Shown piece after piece: positions 8,640 through 16,203 of a stretch of 64,000 bases of DNA (its first letter is position 1; every line of letters starts with the position of its first letter). Position numbers and translations under genes: made by a program. Origin of the DNA: an uncultured Anaerolineae bacterium (GTDB lineage Bacteria; Chloroflexota; Anaerolineae; J036; Brachytrichaceae). The DNA lies in NCBI GenBank assembly GCA_937959265.1, contig CALGMA010000008.1, positions 186,001-250,000 on the forward strand, written 5' to 3'. Under the pieces are notes generated by a model. That model saw nothing but the letters and a program-made list of their open reading frames with translations. It had not been told where the DNA came from and ran no database searches.

Positions 8640-8798
8640 CTAGTCCGGTCCGGGGGGACGCGCGATGCAACAGTTAGGGTTGTATCCCTTGCCCGCGGCG
8701 TGGGCGCTTGCGACCGGTGCCACGAAAGACATACCAAAGATGATCGTCAATACGATGGCAACGAGTCTCTTGCGATGTATCATAATCTTACGTTTCAT
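8640..8798 (-). CDS. very short secreted peptide with a Cys-Cys pair
   Basis: A 52-residue protein; the start at 8798 is set by GGAGG ten bases upstream. Basic N-terminus (MKRKIMIHRKR), hydrophobic core (LVAIVLTIIFGMSFVAP) and an Ala-rich VASAHAA cleavage region predict Sec export. The mature peptide would be only about 16-20 residues, rich in Gly, Pro and Asn with adjacent cysteines (NPNCCIARPPGPD). It has its own terminator and an A+T-rich upstream region. It could be a signalling peptide, small toxin or lipid-modified peptide; the role is unknown. No recognisable modification enzyme is adjacent. Confidence 0.65.
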   Translation of the reverse strand: MKRKIMIHRKRLVAIVLTIIFGMSFVAPVASAHAAGKGYNPNCCIARPPGPD

Positions 8799-9256
8799 TT
8801 CTTTTCCTCCGTTTTTGACCGTTTGGTGTCTCACCCTGGCCGGTATCTAGTAGAGATGAACGCAGTAATATTGCTTTTTGGTCCATCTAGGTAATAATCT
8901 TTTGCGGTTCGTCAAGAGAATTGCTGAGTGTGGCTTCTCGGTGGCTCGCACAGAATTTAATTGAGCTATTTTTATGAATATTAATATAACTTAATAGTTA
9001 AAAATAAATTTTTTTGTGAAATTATTAAATCTGTGGTGCAAACCTTTGCTCATCTGAAGTGCGTGGGAAAATAAACTGAGACCCGCGCTAATGTTCGCCT
9101 CAAAAGGCGCCATGTGGCGGGTCTCCCTAATTATTGCAATCAGCCCTGCCTTCAGATCAAAGAGTGCCGGAATTGACAGCCAGCTACGTGACGATGGTGC
9201 CTGATTGCTTCAGTTACTTCAAATGTGTTTGCGGTGCGCCTCTCGGGGGTAGAGGG
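8799..9256. other. A+T-rich intergenic region
   Basis: About 460 bases without a supported gene. The stretch 8950-9035 is strikingly A+T-rich (runs of A and T, repeated TTAATA-like words) against a GC-rich background. It probably carries the promoter for the minus-strand secreted peptide gene starting at 8798. A hairpin at 9078-9125 marks the end of the next minus-strand unit. Confidence 0.5.
9078..9125 (-). terminator. nested hairpin, probable terminator
   Basis: The outer stem is GAGACCCGC / GCGGGTCTC (9078-9086 with 9117-9125), with an inner CGCCT / AGGCG stem. On the minus strand it is followed by a T-rich stretch (AGTTTATTTTCC). It lies about 130 bases downstream of the small membrane peptide gene at 9257-9457. 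Confidence 0.55.
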
Positions 9257-9457
9257 TCACTCACCAGGTTGACCGGCATACCCATGCACCCGAACGGCGA
9301 TGCTTAGCTCGATGCCGTCGGAGGGGGAGGGCAGGTCGAAACGACTCTGGTGAGTAGCGAGCACGCCTATGAATATGGAGGACATGAGGGTCAGCGCCAC
9401 GATCGCTAGGCGGATCCGGCGTCGGGCGAGCAGGTGGAAGGAGTAGGTGTCGAACAT
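9257..9457 (-). CDS. small membrane or exported peptide
   Basis: A 66-residue protein starting at 9457, where GAGGTGA precedes the ATG. A basic stretch (LLARRRIR) leads into one hydrophobic helix (LAIVALTLMSSIFIGVLA), followed by a polar tail of about 33 residues. Its plan matches the other small peptides at 1810 and 8640: basic start, one helix, short tail. It begins 20 bases after the stop of the hypothetical gene at 9478-9921, so they form one operon. Function unknown. Confidence 0.6.
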   Translation of the reverse strand: MFDTYSFHLLARRRIRLAIVALTLMSSIFIGVLATHQSRFDLPSPSDGIELSIAVRVHGYAGQPGE

Positions 9458-9477
9458 CGAAATCACCTCGTTTGTCT

Positions 9478-9921
9478 TCAGATGGTAGTTCGGTCTAATG
9501 GGGCCGCTGCCATGTGATCCAACAAGGACCGTATGACCTGGCACCGACGTGCTTCGTCGAGGGTGGTTGCGCTCTTGCCTAACTCTGCCAGGCAGCGCTC
9601 AACGTAGGTCTCTTCCCATCGCCGGCCGCGTGCACTGCCTTTCGCGCTGGTTGTTGGGACATGTTCGGTCGAATAGCGTACGCGCGCGCGTTCGCCTTTC
9701 AGGTGTTGCGGCCAGATGTAACCGGTGTCATGCACCAGTTGTTCCCGCCAGCGCAGACTGTTGACTCGGTTGACATCACTCGTTGACAGGCTCCACAGAG
9801 CGGTCTCGTTTCGCCAATCCTGCGCGACTTGTCGCACGGTGGGCGTTGGGTGGCTATGTGAACCGATGAGACCCGAATTTCGAACGTCGATGTGAGAACG
9901 TCGTATTGCAGTGTGAACCAT
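9478..9921 (-). CDS. hypothetical protein
   Basis: A 147-residue, soluble, Arg-rich protein without recognisable family. The middle part contains 'WRNETALWSLSTSDVNRVNSLRWREQL', and the C-terminal 50 residues look helical (YVERCLAELGKSATTLDEARR). A GGAG site lies eight bases before the start. It is the upstream partner of the small membrane peptide at 9257-9457. It could be a DNA-binding or toxin/antitoxin-like protein, but no motif supports this. Confidence 0.5.
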   Translation of the reverse strand: MVHTAIRRSHIDVRNSGLIGSHSHPTPTVRQVAQDWRNETALWSLSTSDVNRVNSLRWREQLVHDTGYIWPQHLKGERARVRYSTEHVPTTSAKGSARGRRWEETYVERCLAELGKSATTLDEARRCQVIRSLLDHMAAAPLDRTTI

Positions 9922-9947
9922 TGCTCAACTCCAGTTTATTGGGTGAC

Positions 9948-9989
9948 GTTGCCCTCGCTCTATCGGGGGAAGAATAGAGCGAGGGCAAC
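9948..9989. terminator. perfect 16-bp hairpin
   Basis: Arms 9948-9963 and 9974-9989 are fully complementary with a 10-base G/A-rich loop. It lies between two minus-strand genes (10085-10342 upstream, 9478-9921 downstream), so it is a terminator or attenuator. No T-tract follows. Confidence 0.6.
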
Positions 9990-10084
9990 CAAACATATCG
10001 GAGGCGCCGTAAACTCGTTCGACCTCGTAAGCACCTGTGCAACACGCCTCCGGATATGACGCAGAATGATGACGCATAAGTTGC

Positions 10085-10342
10085 TTATGCGAGGGCGAGC
10101 GCGAATAAGTTGTCCTGATCGGCGAGTAATGCGTCGAGATAATCGCCTTGCGATCTGTTGCGGTTGACGTGAACCTCATTGACACAGCCGCATCCACACA
10201 CTGGGCAAGCGTTGGTTTTACTGCCCCATGCCTCTCCGCACCTATCGCAGTACCAAAAGCGGGATTGCAACTGCGCTTGGCGTTGCCCCTCGCGCAACGG
10301 CCGATGGATTTCGTTGGTCGTAATACTCGTGTTTCGCACCAT
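10085..10342 (-). CDS. small zinc-ribbon protein
   Basis: An 85-residue protein with a CxxC...CxxC zinc ribbon (YCDRCGEAWGSKTNACPVCGCG) followed by an acidic, Leu-rich tail ending 'NLFALALA'. The frame stays open to 10468, but the upstream part has no family features. An AAGGAGGG lies about 15 bases before the ATG at 10342, which is rather far, so the start is uncertain. Such ribbons bind zinc and often nucleic acid or a protein partner. It reads away from the XRE-NB-ARC regulator. The specific role is unknown. Confidence 0.5.
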   Translation of the reverse strand: MVRNTSITTNEIHRPLREGQRQAQLQSRFWYCDRCGEAWGSKTNACPVCGCGCVNEVHVNRNRSQGDYLDALLADQDNLFALALA

Positions 10343-10859
10343 GTGTCTGTTCGCGTCCCTCCTTGCCACGAACAACGCTCTCACCCTCGCAATGTAGAGC
10401 GTAGTGCGTTGCTTGTTGCTAGGATGAACAACGCCGCTTGGTGGTCTGGTCGTCTCGGTCAGATACAAGAGGGGGTACTGAACGGACGGCGTGTGGGTCG
10501 AGCGGATGCCCGGATGGAGGCGATAGATGGAGTTACTGCAGCCCCGTTTCTTTTAAGGGAGTGATCCGTCCAAATAGAAGGGGGTATAGGTGAGTACTTT
10601 CGCCTCCGGTTCGATCAAATTCGAGTTTCGGCTGTTGTCTACACTGAACGGCATCCGTGCCGGTTAAGAGGAATCGGAGCCGCAATGCTCCGGGTGCCGG
10701 TGAGTGCATAAAGCAGCAGGCGCGCCAAACGGTTGCGTGCCACATGGACTTACTCTTCTAGCGAATATACGAGTAAGGTCGGGAGTGTGTGCTTGGGATA
10801 TACTTAAACAACCAAAAATTAAAGTGCAAGGAGGCCATCAGCTCTAATATACTTGAGTT
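10343..10859. other. intergenic region upstream of the XRE-NB-ARC regulator
   Basis: About 500 bases with no supported gene. The last 60 bases before 10860 are A+T-rich and contain AAGGAGG about 24 bases before the ATG, too far for a normal ribosome binding site. An in-frame stop just upstream (TGA six bases before the ATG) rules out an earlier start for the regulator. Confidence 0.45.
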
Positions 10860-13466
10860 ATGTACGAAAAGGCGGGCTTGACATTTGGTAGCTGGCTCAA
10901 ACAAAGGCGGCGTAGCCTCGGTTTGACGCGCGAGGCTCTAGCGCGACGTGTCAACTATTCCCCGGTTGCCATCAAGAAGGTCGAAGCGGATGAACGCCGC
11001 CCATCCGAGACTATGTCCTTGATGCTGGCGAAAGCCCTCGATGTGCCAACCGATCGGGTAGATGCTTTCGTGCGATTCGCGCGGAGCGGCATATATGATG
11101 CTGCGTTGCTATCCGATCCGGTGGGAAGTAGCCCAGCTCGATTAGTGCCGCAAACGTCTCGTCCGGTCACCTCGCCTCCTATCCCGCTCACTCCTTTAAT
11201 CGGCCGCCAGAAAGAACTGGCCGAAGCAGTTCAACTGCTCAAGCATACGAGGACGCGGCTGGTCAGTTTCATCGGCCCGCCGGGCGTGGGCAAGACGCGG
11301 CTTGCACTCGAGGTAGCGCTCGTTTGTATGCCCACAAGTGATCCGTCCGAGTCATTCGTTGACGGTGTGGTTTTTGTGCCGCTCGCGCCCTTACATCACC
11401 GCAAGCAGATCATGCCCGCGATTTGCTCCGCTTTGGACTTGCAGTTGCCCTCTGCTCACGGGGATCAGTCCGATGGCAACGAGATACCCTCTGAATTGGT
11501 GTCCCAGATCCGGTCACGTAAACTGTTGTTGGTGCTGGATAACTTCGAACACGTGCTCGCCGCTGCACCCTTGGTGGTCAATCTGCTGAAATCCGTGCCC
11601 AACTTGAAAGTGCTCATCACCAGCCGCGAGCCGCTGCGCATATACGGCGAGCACCGCTTCGAGGTTCGACCATTGGCCTATCCACCGACGGGACACGGGG
11701 ACGCATCTCCCGATACACTGCGTGAATTCCCAGCGGTAGAACTGTTCGAGCAGCGCGCGATGGCGATTGCGCCGGCCTTTCGGCTGAGCGAAGGTAACGC
11801 GCATGATGTCGTGCAAATTTGCCGCATGCTCGACGGGTTACCTCTCGCAATCGAGATGGCTGCATCGCAGGTCAGCATGGTGCCGGTGCGGAAACTCCGC
11901 GCGCAGTTGAGCGCCCATCTCGATCAACTGGCATATAGCCAGCACGACGGCGCGCAGCGCTTCGATAGTTTGAGGGAAACGATCGCTTGGAGCTACAACC
12001 AGCTTTCGCCTGAACACCAGCTCGTGTTCAGAGCGCTCAGCGTATTCGCGGATTGGGCCGATGTGAATGCGATCGCTGCTGTGCTGGCCGATGCGCACAT
12101 AGCGCCATCACAATCTGCACCAAACGACGTCGAACACTTGCAGCGCTCGATGGAGGATGTTGCGACCACGCCACATACTTCGTGCGCATTGCGTGTGGGC
12201 GGTGTACTGCTAACCACGTTGCTTCAGACACTAGTAGAGAAGGGACTGGTGTTGCGCCAGTTCACGCCGGACGATGACGTTAGGTTCGGGATGCTCAGAG
12301 TCCTGCGTGAGTTCGGACTGGATGAACTGCGCGCCAGCGGCGAATACGAGCTGTTCATGGAGCGGCATGCCCGGCATATGCTCAGGATCGTCGAACGCCT
12401 TGGACAGGCCACGAGCCCGGCCGATCCGCCCTATGTAGAGCGCATGAGACTGATGGATCAGTATCGCGCCGATGTTCACACTGCGCTGGAGTGGGCGGCC
12501 TTCGCCCGGCAGGATATACCGCTCGCCGCCCAGCTTGCGAAGGCGATGGCCAACTACTGGATATCGCGCGGCTTGTGGAGCGAAGCCCGGTACTGGCTGT
12601 ATAGCATTTTGCGTCAGGTGGATACATCGCCTTCTATCTCGACCCCTGCTGAACGCATTGCAATACTGACTGAGTTGAGCTACGAGTTGGCATTCGTTTC
12701 TACACAGCCAGACGCATTGGATGAAATTGAGCGCTTGCTGAATCAGCAACTAGCGCTGGTCAGCGTCGACGGCAATGCCAATGACGCTTGGAACCTGATG
12801 CACAGCCTGCTCCTGATTTATACGCGCCGTGGGCAGCATGACAAAGGTCGCGCGCTGCATGAACGGTTGCTGGAGCTGGCGCGACAGAAGGACCAACCGG
12901 CTCAGATGGTGCAATCTCTGGCTCTAATCGGCATATCATGCTGGCTAGGCGGTCAGCTCGATCGCGGGATTGATTTTTGCAGCCGCGCGCTTGAGATGGC
13001 GGAACAGTTCCACTTCGTGGGTGGGATGTCCATGTGTTTGGAGAACATCGCGCGCGCCGTACAGCTGAAGGGAGATTTAGCGCGGGCCATCGCATTGTTC
13101 GATGAGGCATTGAGCTGTGCAGAGCAGGCTAATAGCGCCTACGCAACGGCGTATGCGATAGATGGCATTGCTTGTGTCGCCGGCGTGCGTGGTTTCGCAG
13201 AAGCATTTGCGGAGTTGCAGGGCATCGTCGAATCCATCTGTGCAACCTACGGCGTAGTCTTGGAGCCACAGTTCCGCGTGGGCTATGACCAAGCCCTAGC
13301 GCAGTCTAAGAGCGTGCTTGGCCAGGAGCGCTTCGAAATGTTGAAGGCGCATGCCGATGAGATGTCATACGAGCAATCCCTGGCTTTTGCCCATCGTATT
13401 GCTCGGAGAATGATAGCCGGAGAGCCGATTAATCCGGCGGAATTCGTCCTCGCTCGCCAGGACTAG
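10860..13466 (+). CDS. XRE-type HTH / NB-ARC / TPR transcriptional regulator (STAND)
   Basis: An 868-residue protein. Residues about 10-70 form a Cro/CI-type HTH (FGSWLKQRRRSLGLTREALA...). The NB-ARC ATPase follows with a 'LIGRQKEL' entry motif, Walker A GPPGVGKTR (139-147), Walker B LLLVLDNFEHV, an ITSREPL sensor motif and GLPLAIEMAA. The rest is helical and TPR-like (about 520-840). This is the architecture of ATP-switched transcription activators (AfsR/MalT-like STAND class), which use the repeats to sense a ligand. It may control the neighbouring small-peptide genes or the downstream sigma modules (inference). Repeats of TGTATCC lie just after its stop. Confidence 0.9.
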   Translation: MYEKAGLTFGSWLKQRRRSLGLTREALARRVNYSPVAIKKVEADERRPSETMSLMLAKALDVPTDRVDAFVRFARSGIYDAALLSDPVGSSPARLVPQTSRPVTSPPIPLTPLIGRQKELAEAVQLLKHTRTRLVSFIGPPGVGKTRLALEVALVCMPTSDPSESFVDGVVFVPLAPLHHRKQIMPAICSALDLQLPSAHGDQSDGNEIPSELVSQIRSRKLLLVLDNFEHVLAAAPLVVNLLKSVPNLKVLITSREPLRIYGEHRFEVRPLAYPPTGHGDASPDTLREFPAVELFEQRAMAIAPAFRLSEGNAHDVVQICRMLDGLPLAIEMAASQVSMVPVRKLRAQLSAHLDQLAYSQHDGAQRFDSLRETIAWSYNQLSPEHQLVFRALSVFADWADVNAIAAVLADAHIAPSQSAPNDVEHLQRSMEDVATTPHTSCALRVGGVLLTTLLQTLVEKGLVLRQFTPDDDVRFGMLRVLREFGLDELRASGEYELFMERHARHMLRIVERLGQATSPADPPYVERMRLMDQYRADVHTALEWAAFARQDIPLAAQLAKAMANYWISRGLWSEARYWLYSILRQVDTSPSISTPAERIAILTELSYELAFVSTQPDALDEIERLLNQQLALVSVDGNANDAWNLMHSLLLIYTRRGQHDKGRALHERLLELARQKDQPAQMVQSLALIGISCWLGGQLDRGIDFCSRALEMAEQFHFVGGMSMCLENIARAVQLKGDLARAIALFDEALSCAEQANSAYATAYAIDGIACVAGVRGFAEAFAELQGIVESICATYGVVLEPQFRVGYDQALAQSKSVLGQERFEMLKAHADEMSYEQSLAFAHRIARRMIAGEPINPAEFVLARQD

Positions 13467-13479
13467 GCTGCTGAGCGGC

Positions 13480-13498
13480 TGTATCCATTTTTGTATCC
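13480..13498 (+). repeat. direct TGTATCC repeat
   Basis: TGTATCC occurs at 13480-13486 and 13492-13498, directly after the regulator gene. The same word recurs in an inverted pair in the hairpin at 13695-13725. It may be an operator of the divergent/adjacent sigma-factor unit. Confidence 0.4.
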
Positions 13499-13549
13499 CT
13501 CGGTTGTTCCTCGAGGTCTCCCTCGCTCACCCACGCTTGGGTATAACCG

Positions 13550-13566
13550 CGATCTCATAGAGATCG
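13550..13566. repeat. 7-bp inverted repeat with 3-base loop
   Basis: CGATCTC / GAGATCG (13550-13556 with 13560-13566) with an ATA spacer. It is in the 437-base gap between the XRE-NB-ARC gene and the sigma-factor gene; possibly an operator or part of a terminator. Confidence 0.4.
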
Positions 13567-13693
13567 TCTGAGGATTCCTCTGCCGATTCCGTCCTTTTCC
13601 GTGACTTTTTCGGGGATTTTGCGCTCTTTGCAAGGCCTTGCCCTTAGGCGAGGGCGACGAACGTCGCGCACTCACTCGATTCCACAGCGCGGC

Positions 13694-13726
13694 AGCGTGC
13701 ATGTATCCATGGGATACATGCACGCT
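13694..13726. repeat. 15-bp perfect inverted repeat containing TGTATCC/GGATACA
   Basis: Arms 13694-13708 and 13712-13726 are fully complementary, separated by three bases (ATG). It is about 180 bases before the sigma-factor start at 13904. The three-base spacer and the repeated TGTATCC words elsewhere in the gap fit a dimeric regulator site at least as well as a terminator. Confidence 0.6.
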
Positions 13727-13903
13727 TGCTAAACGCGATTGGCCAGCCTCAGCATGGTGCACTTCGAGCAGCTTTACGACCAACGATGCAGAGCACTAAT
13801 GCGTATGAACGCAGAGGGAAACTATCGCGATCCATCCATCGGCCGATGCGCTGCGCGCGAGACGATCGCGTGCGCTTGTCCGGGAGACTCAGGGGGGCGG
13901 GCC

Positions 13904-14677
13904 ATGACAATAGAACAGGCTAGCACGATTCAGCAACTTGCCGAGCTCTGCAGCGCCCAGGTGAGCGACTTTCGCAACAACCGCCCATCGGATGAGCGGC
14001 CCTGCCTGGAACTATTTCGGTTAGCGCTCATCGAGCGCAACCAGGAAGCCTGGGATGCCATCTACAACATCCATTATCCGCAGGTTGTACGATGGGTGCA
14101 CACCCATCCCCATTTTCGTATCACTGGCGAGGATGCTGACTACTTCGCCAATCAGGCCTTCTCACGCCTATGGCAATACGGCACGCGGCATGCCTGCGCA
14201 GGGCATTTCAACGCGGTCGCCGACTATATGCAGTACTTGAAACGCTGCACCTGGTCTGCCATTGAAGATGAGCTGCGTCGAAGTCAGAAGGATGCGTTAT
14301 GGCATCTGGTGGAGGTGAATGATTCGGCAGAGGACGGCGAATCCGATAGCATGATGGGGTTCGATGAGCTTGCCCTGGCAATGCACGATCGCACCTCCGT
14401 CGAAGCAATCGTCGAAAGCGAAGCGATCTTGAGTGACTTGTGGGAGTTGCTCAGGCAGACCTTAGAAGGCGAACGCGAACGCATCGTGGCCGAAGAAATG
14501 TGGGAATACGGGCTGGCGCCGCGTCAAATCTATGCGCGTCATCCAGACCGTTTCGCGGATGAGAACGAGGTTAGTCAAATCCGGCGCAACATCGTTCGGC
14601 GGTTGAACCGTCGGCTGACCAACGATGCGAGGGTGGGTCAACTACGAGAGGAGTTGGAATATCTGTTCCGAGAGTAA
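13904..14677 (+). CDS. divergent sigma-70-family (ECF-like) sigma factor
   Basis: A 257-residue protein; the start at 13904 has a GGGGGG run upstream, and the longer open frame before it lacks family features. Region 2-like helices lie at about 45-125 (AWDAIYNIHYPQVVRWV, DADYFANQAFSRLWQY). A region 4-like C-terminal HTH lies at about 190-245 (ERERIVAEEMWEYGLAPRQIYA, EVSQIRRNIVRRLNRRL). The sequence is diverged from ordinary ECF factors. The next gene, 41 bases downstream, is a zinc-finger anti-sigma protein, supporting a sigma/anti-sigma pair. The regulated genes are probably the envelope genes that follow (inference). Confidence 0.75.
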   Translation: MTIEQASTIQQLAELCSAQVSDFRNNRPSDERPCLELFRLALIERNQEAWDAIYNIHYPQVVRWVHTHPHFRITGEDADYFANQAFSRLWQYGTRHACAGHFNAVADYMQYLKRCTWSAIEDELRRSQKDALWHLVEVNDSAEDGESDSMMGFDELALAMHDRTSVEAIVESEAILSDLWELLRQTLEGERERIVAEEMWEYGLAPRQIYARHPDRFADENEVSQIRRNIVRRLNRRLTNDARVGQLREELEYLFRE

Positions 14678-14718
14678 ACTCTCGAATACAACGCAGATCC
14701 GTTGGTGTTAGGAGACGA

Positions 14719-15471
14719 ATGACAAATTCATACTCAAACCGGCCGTGTCACCGGCAGGATGCCCAGGAGCGCAAACTGGCGCGCATGATGCGAGCGGCGT
14801 TGTTTCGCCGCTCGTGTCCGGATACCATGACGCTGAGTGATTATCAACTCGGTTGGCTTGGTTCGGTAGAGCATGCGCGTGTGCGCGCTCACGTTGCACG
14901 CTGCCCAAACTGTCAGGCCGAACTGGCGCGACTAGACGCTTTTCTTGCGGATCGCTCCGTAGCCCCTGGTTGGGTCAGGGACGTAGGTTTCGAGTGGCAG
15001 CGATTGGCGCGCGTAGGGAATCGGACCGGCAAGATCATAATGCGGCTGATGAAAGAGGCGCTGGCCTCGTCGCTCCGACCGTTGCCTGTACGAGGACAGT
15101 TTGATGGGACGGATGACGCGGTGGAGGCCGAGGCCTATCAGCGTGTTGCACTTCACCTGGAGCAGACAGATGGTTTAGATGTGCAGGCAGAGATGCGGCA
15201 GAGCAAAACGGTCTCGAACGCATGGCAGGTGAAGGTGAGAGCGCTTGTGCCGGATCGTTGGCCGGATCTTTCAGGCACGCTGGTGAGAGTGCAGGCAGGG
15301 ACGTGGATTCGGGAAGTGACCACCGACGAATGCGGTCAGGCTGTTGTGGATGGTGTGCCGCGTGTGCAACATGATCTCCTGATGACGATCGAGGTAGATC
15401 CGGAAGCGAGCGCCAAACCGGGATACGACGCTCCTGCTGATTCCAGTCGTGACGCTGGCCCATCGGCGTAA
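14719..15471 (+). CDS. zinc-finger (ZAS-type) anti-sigma factor
   Basis: A 250-residue protein with AGGAG at its start. The ZAS motif HVARCPNC within HARVRAHVARCPNCQAEL (HxxxHxxxCxxC-like, about residues 53-70) is the zinc site that grips sigma factors. The middle is amphipathic, and the C-terminal 100 residues resemble a carboxypeptidase-regulatory/transthyretin-like beta domain (TLVRVQAGTWIREVTTDE). No membrane helix is evident, unlike most anti-sigmas. It is paralogous along its length to the gene at 17977-18714. It pairs with the sigma gene upstream. Confidence 0.8.
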   Translation: MTNSYSNRPCHRQDAQERKLARMMRAALFRRSCPDTMTLSDYQLGWLGSVEHARVRAHVARCPNCQAELARLDAFLADRSVAPGWVRDVGFEWQRLARVGNRTGKIIMRLMKEALASSLRPLPVRGQFDGTDDAVEAEAYQRVALHLEQTDGLDVQAEMRQSKTVSNAWQVKVRALVPDRWPDLSGTLVRVQAGTWIREVTTDECGQAVVDGVPRVQHDLLMTIEVDPEASAKPGYDAPADSSRDAGPSA

Positions 15472-15538
15472 TCCGTTAGCGGATCAAACCGGGCTTTCTA
15501 ATCGTTTTCTTTGAACTTTCTTAGACAAAAGGAGAGTT

Positions 15539-15550
15539 ATGAGGGATTGA
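15539..15550 (+). other. three-codon mini-ORF with strong ribosome binding site
   Basis: AAAGGAGAG precedes ATG AGG GAT TGA in the leader of the second sigma gene (start 15598). It could be a translational decoy or the relic of a start codon. It may also be chance. Confidence 0.3.
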
Positions 15551-15597
15551 TCTGATACAGAAGGGATGACTGCCGCGAGGGGAGGAACCGCGTCTCA

Positions 15598-16203
15598 ATG
15601 AGCGATCATTCATTGCAGCAGACGCTACTGCAACGTGCGCGCGAATTCGACCTGCAAGCTCTAGCCGAGATTTACGACTTATTCAGCCCGGCTTTGTATC
15701 GGTATGCGGTGCGATTGTTGAACGATTCAGACCTGGCTGAAGAATGCGTGACGGAGACGTTCAGCCGTTTTTTGCGCGCGCTCAAGGCCAACAGCGGTCC
15801 GCGCCGGCATCTGAGAGCCTATCTGTATCGTGTCGCGCATAACTGGATCACCGATCACTACCGCGCGACTTACCCGGCGACTGTATCTCTCGACGAGTTG
15901 GAAGATTTGCCAGTCTTGGATCACCATGATCCTAGCCCACTTCAAGTAGTGATGGGTAAACTGGCAAGCGAGCGCATCCGCGCGGCGATCATGTCGCTGA
16001 CACCTGACCAGCGACAGGTCATCGTGCTGAAGTATTACGAGGGCATGACTAATGACGAGGTTGCCGCTGCCATAGACAAGCCGGTCGGGGCAGTGAAAGC
16101 GTTGCAGCAGCGTGCTCTAGCCGCGCTTCGGCGGATTTTGCACGTACAGAACGATCCAACAGGAGTATTAGATGAGTTACGGGTTGAGACAGGCTCGGCA
16201 TGA
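15598..16203 (+). CDS. ECF RNA polymerase sigma factor
   Basis: A 201-residue classical ECF sigma factor. Region 2 is at about 20-90 (LAEIYDLFSPALYRYAVRLL, DLAEECVTETFSRFLRAL, AYLYRVAHNWITDHYR), and region 4 at about 128-180 (LTPDQRQVIVLKYYEGMTNDEVAAAI, GAVKALQQRALAALRR). GGGGAGG lies 12 bases upstream of the ATG. Its last 32 bases overlap the start of the DUF5667 anti-sigma gene, indicating coupled translation of the pair. It probably responds to an envelope signal through that anti-sigma. Confidence 0.92.
   Translation: MSDHSLQQTLLQRAREFDLQALAEIYDLFSPALYRYAVRLLNDSDLAEECVTETFSRFLRALKANSGPRRHLRAYLYRVAHNWITDHYRATYPATVSLDELEDLPVLDHHDPSPLQVVMGKLASERIRAAIMSLTPDQRQVIVLKYYEGMTNDEVAAAIDKPVGAVKALQQRALAALRRILHVQNDPTGVLDELRVETGSA

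Noticed and set aside
8324-8737. 137-residue minus-strand open frame
   Set aside because: It runs through the clear terminator at 8541-8572 and overlaps the secreted peptide gene in another frame.
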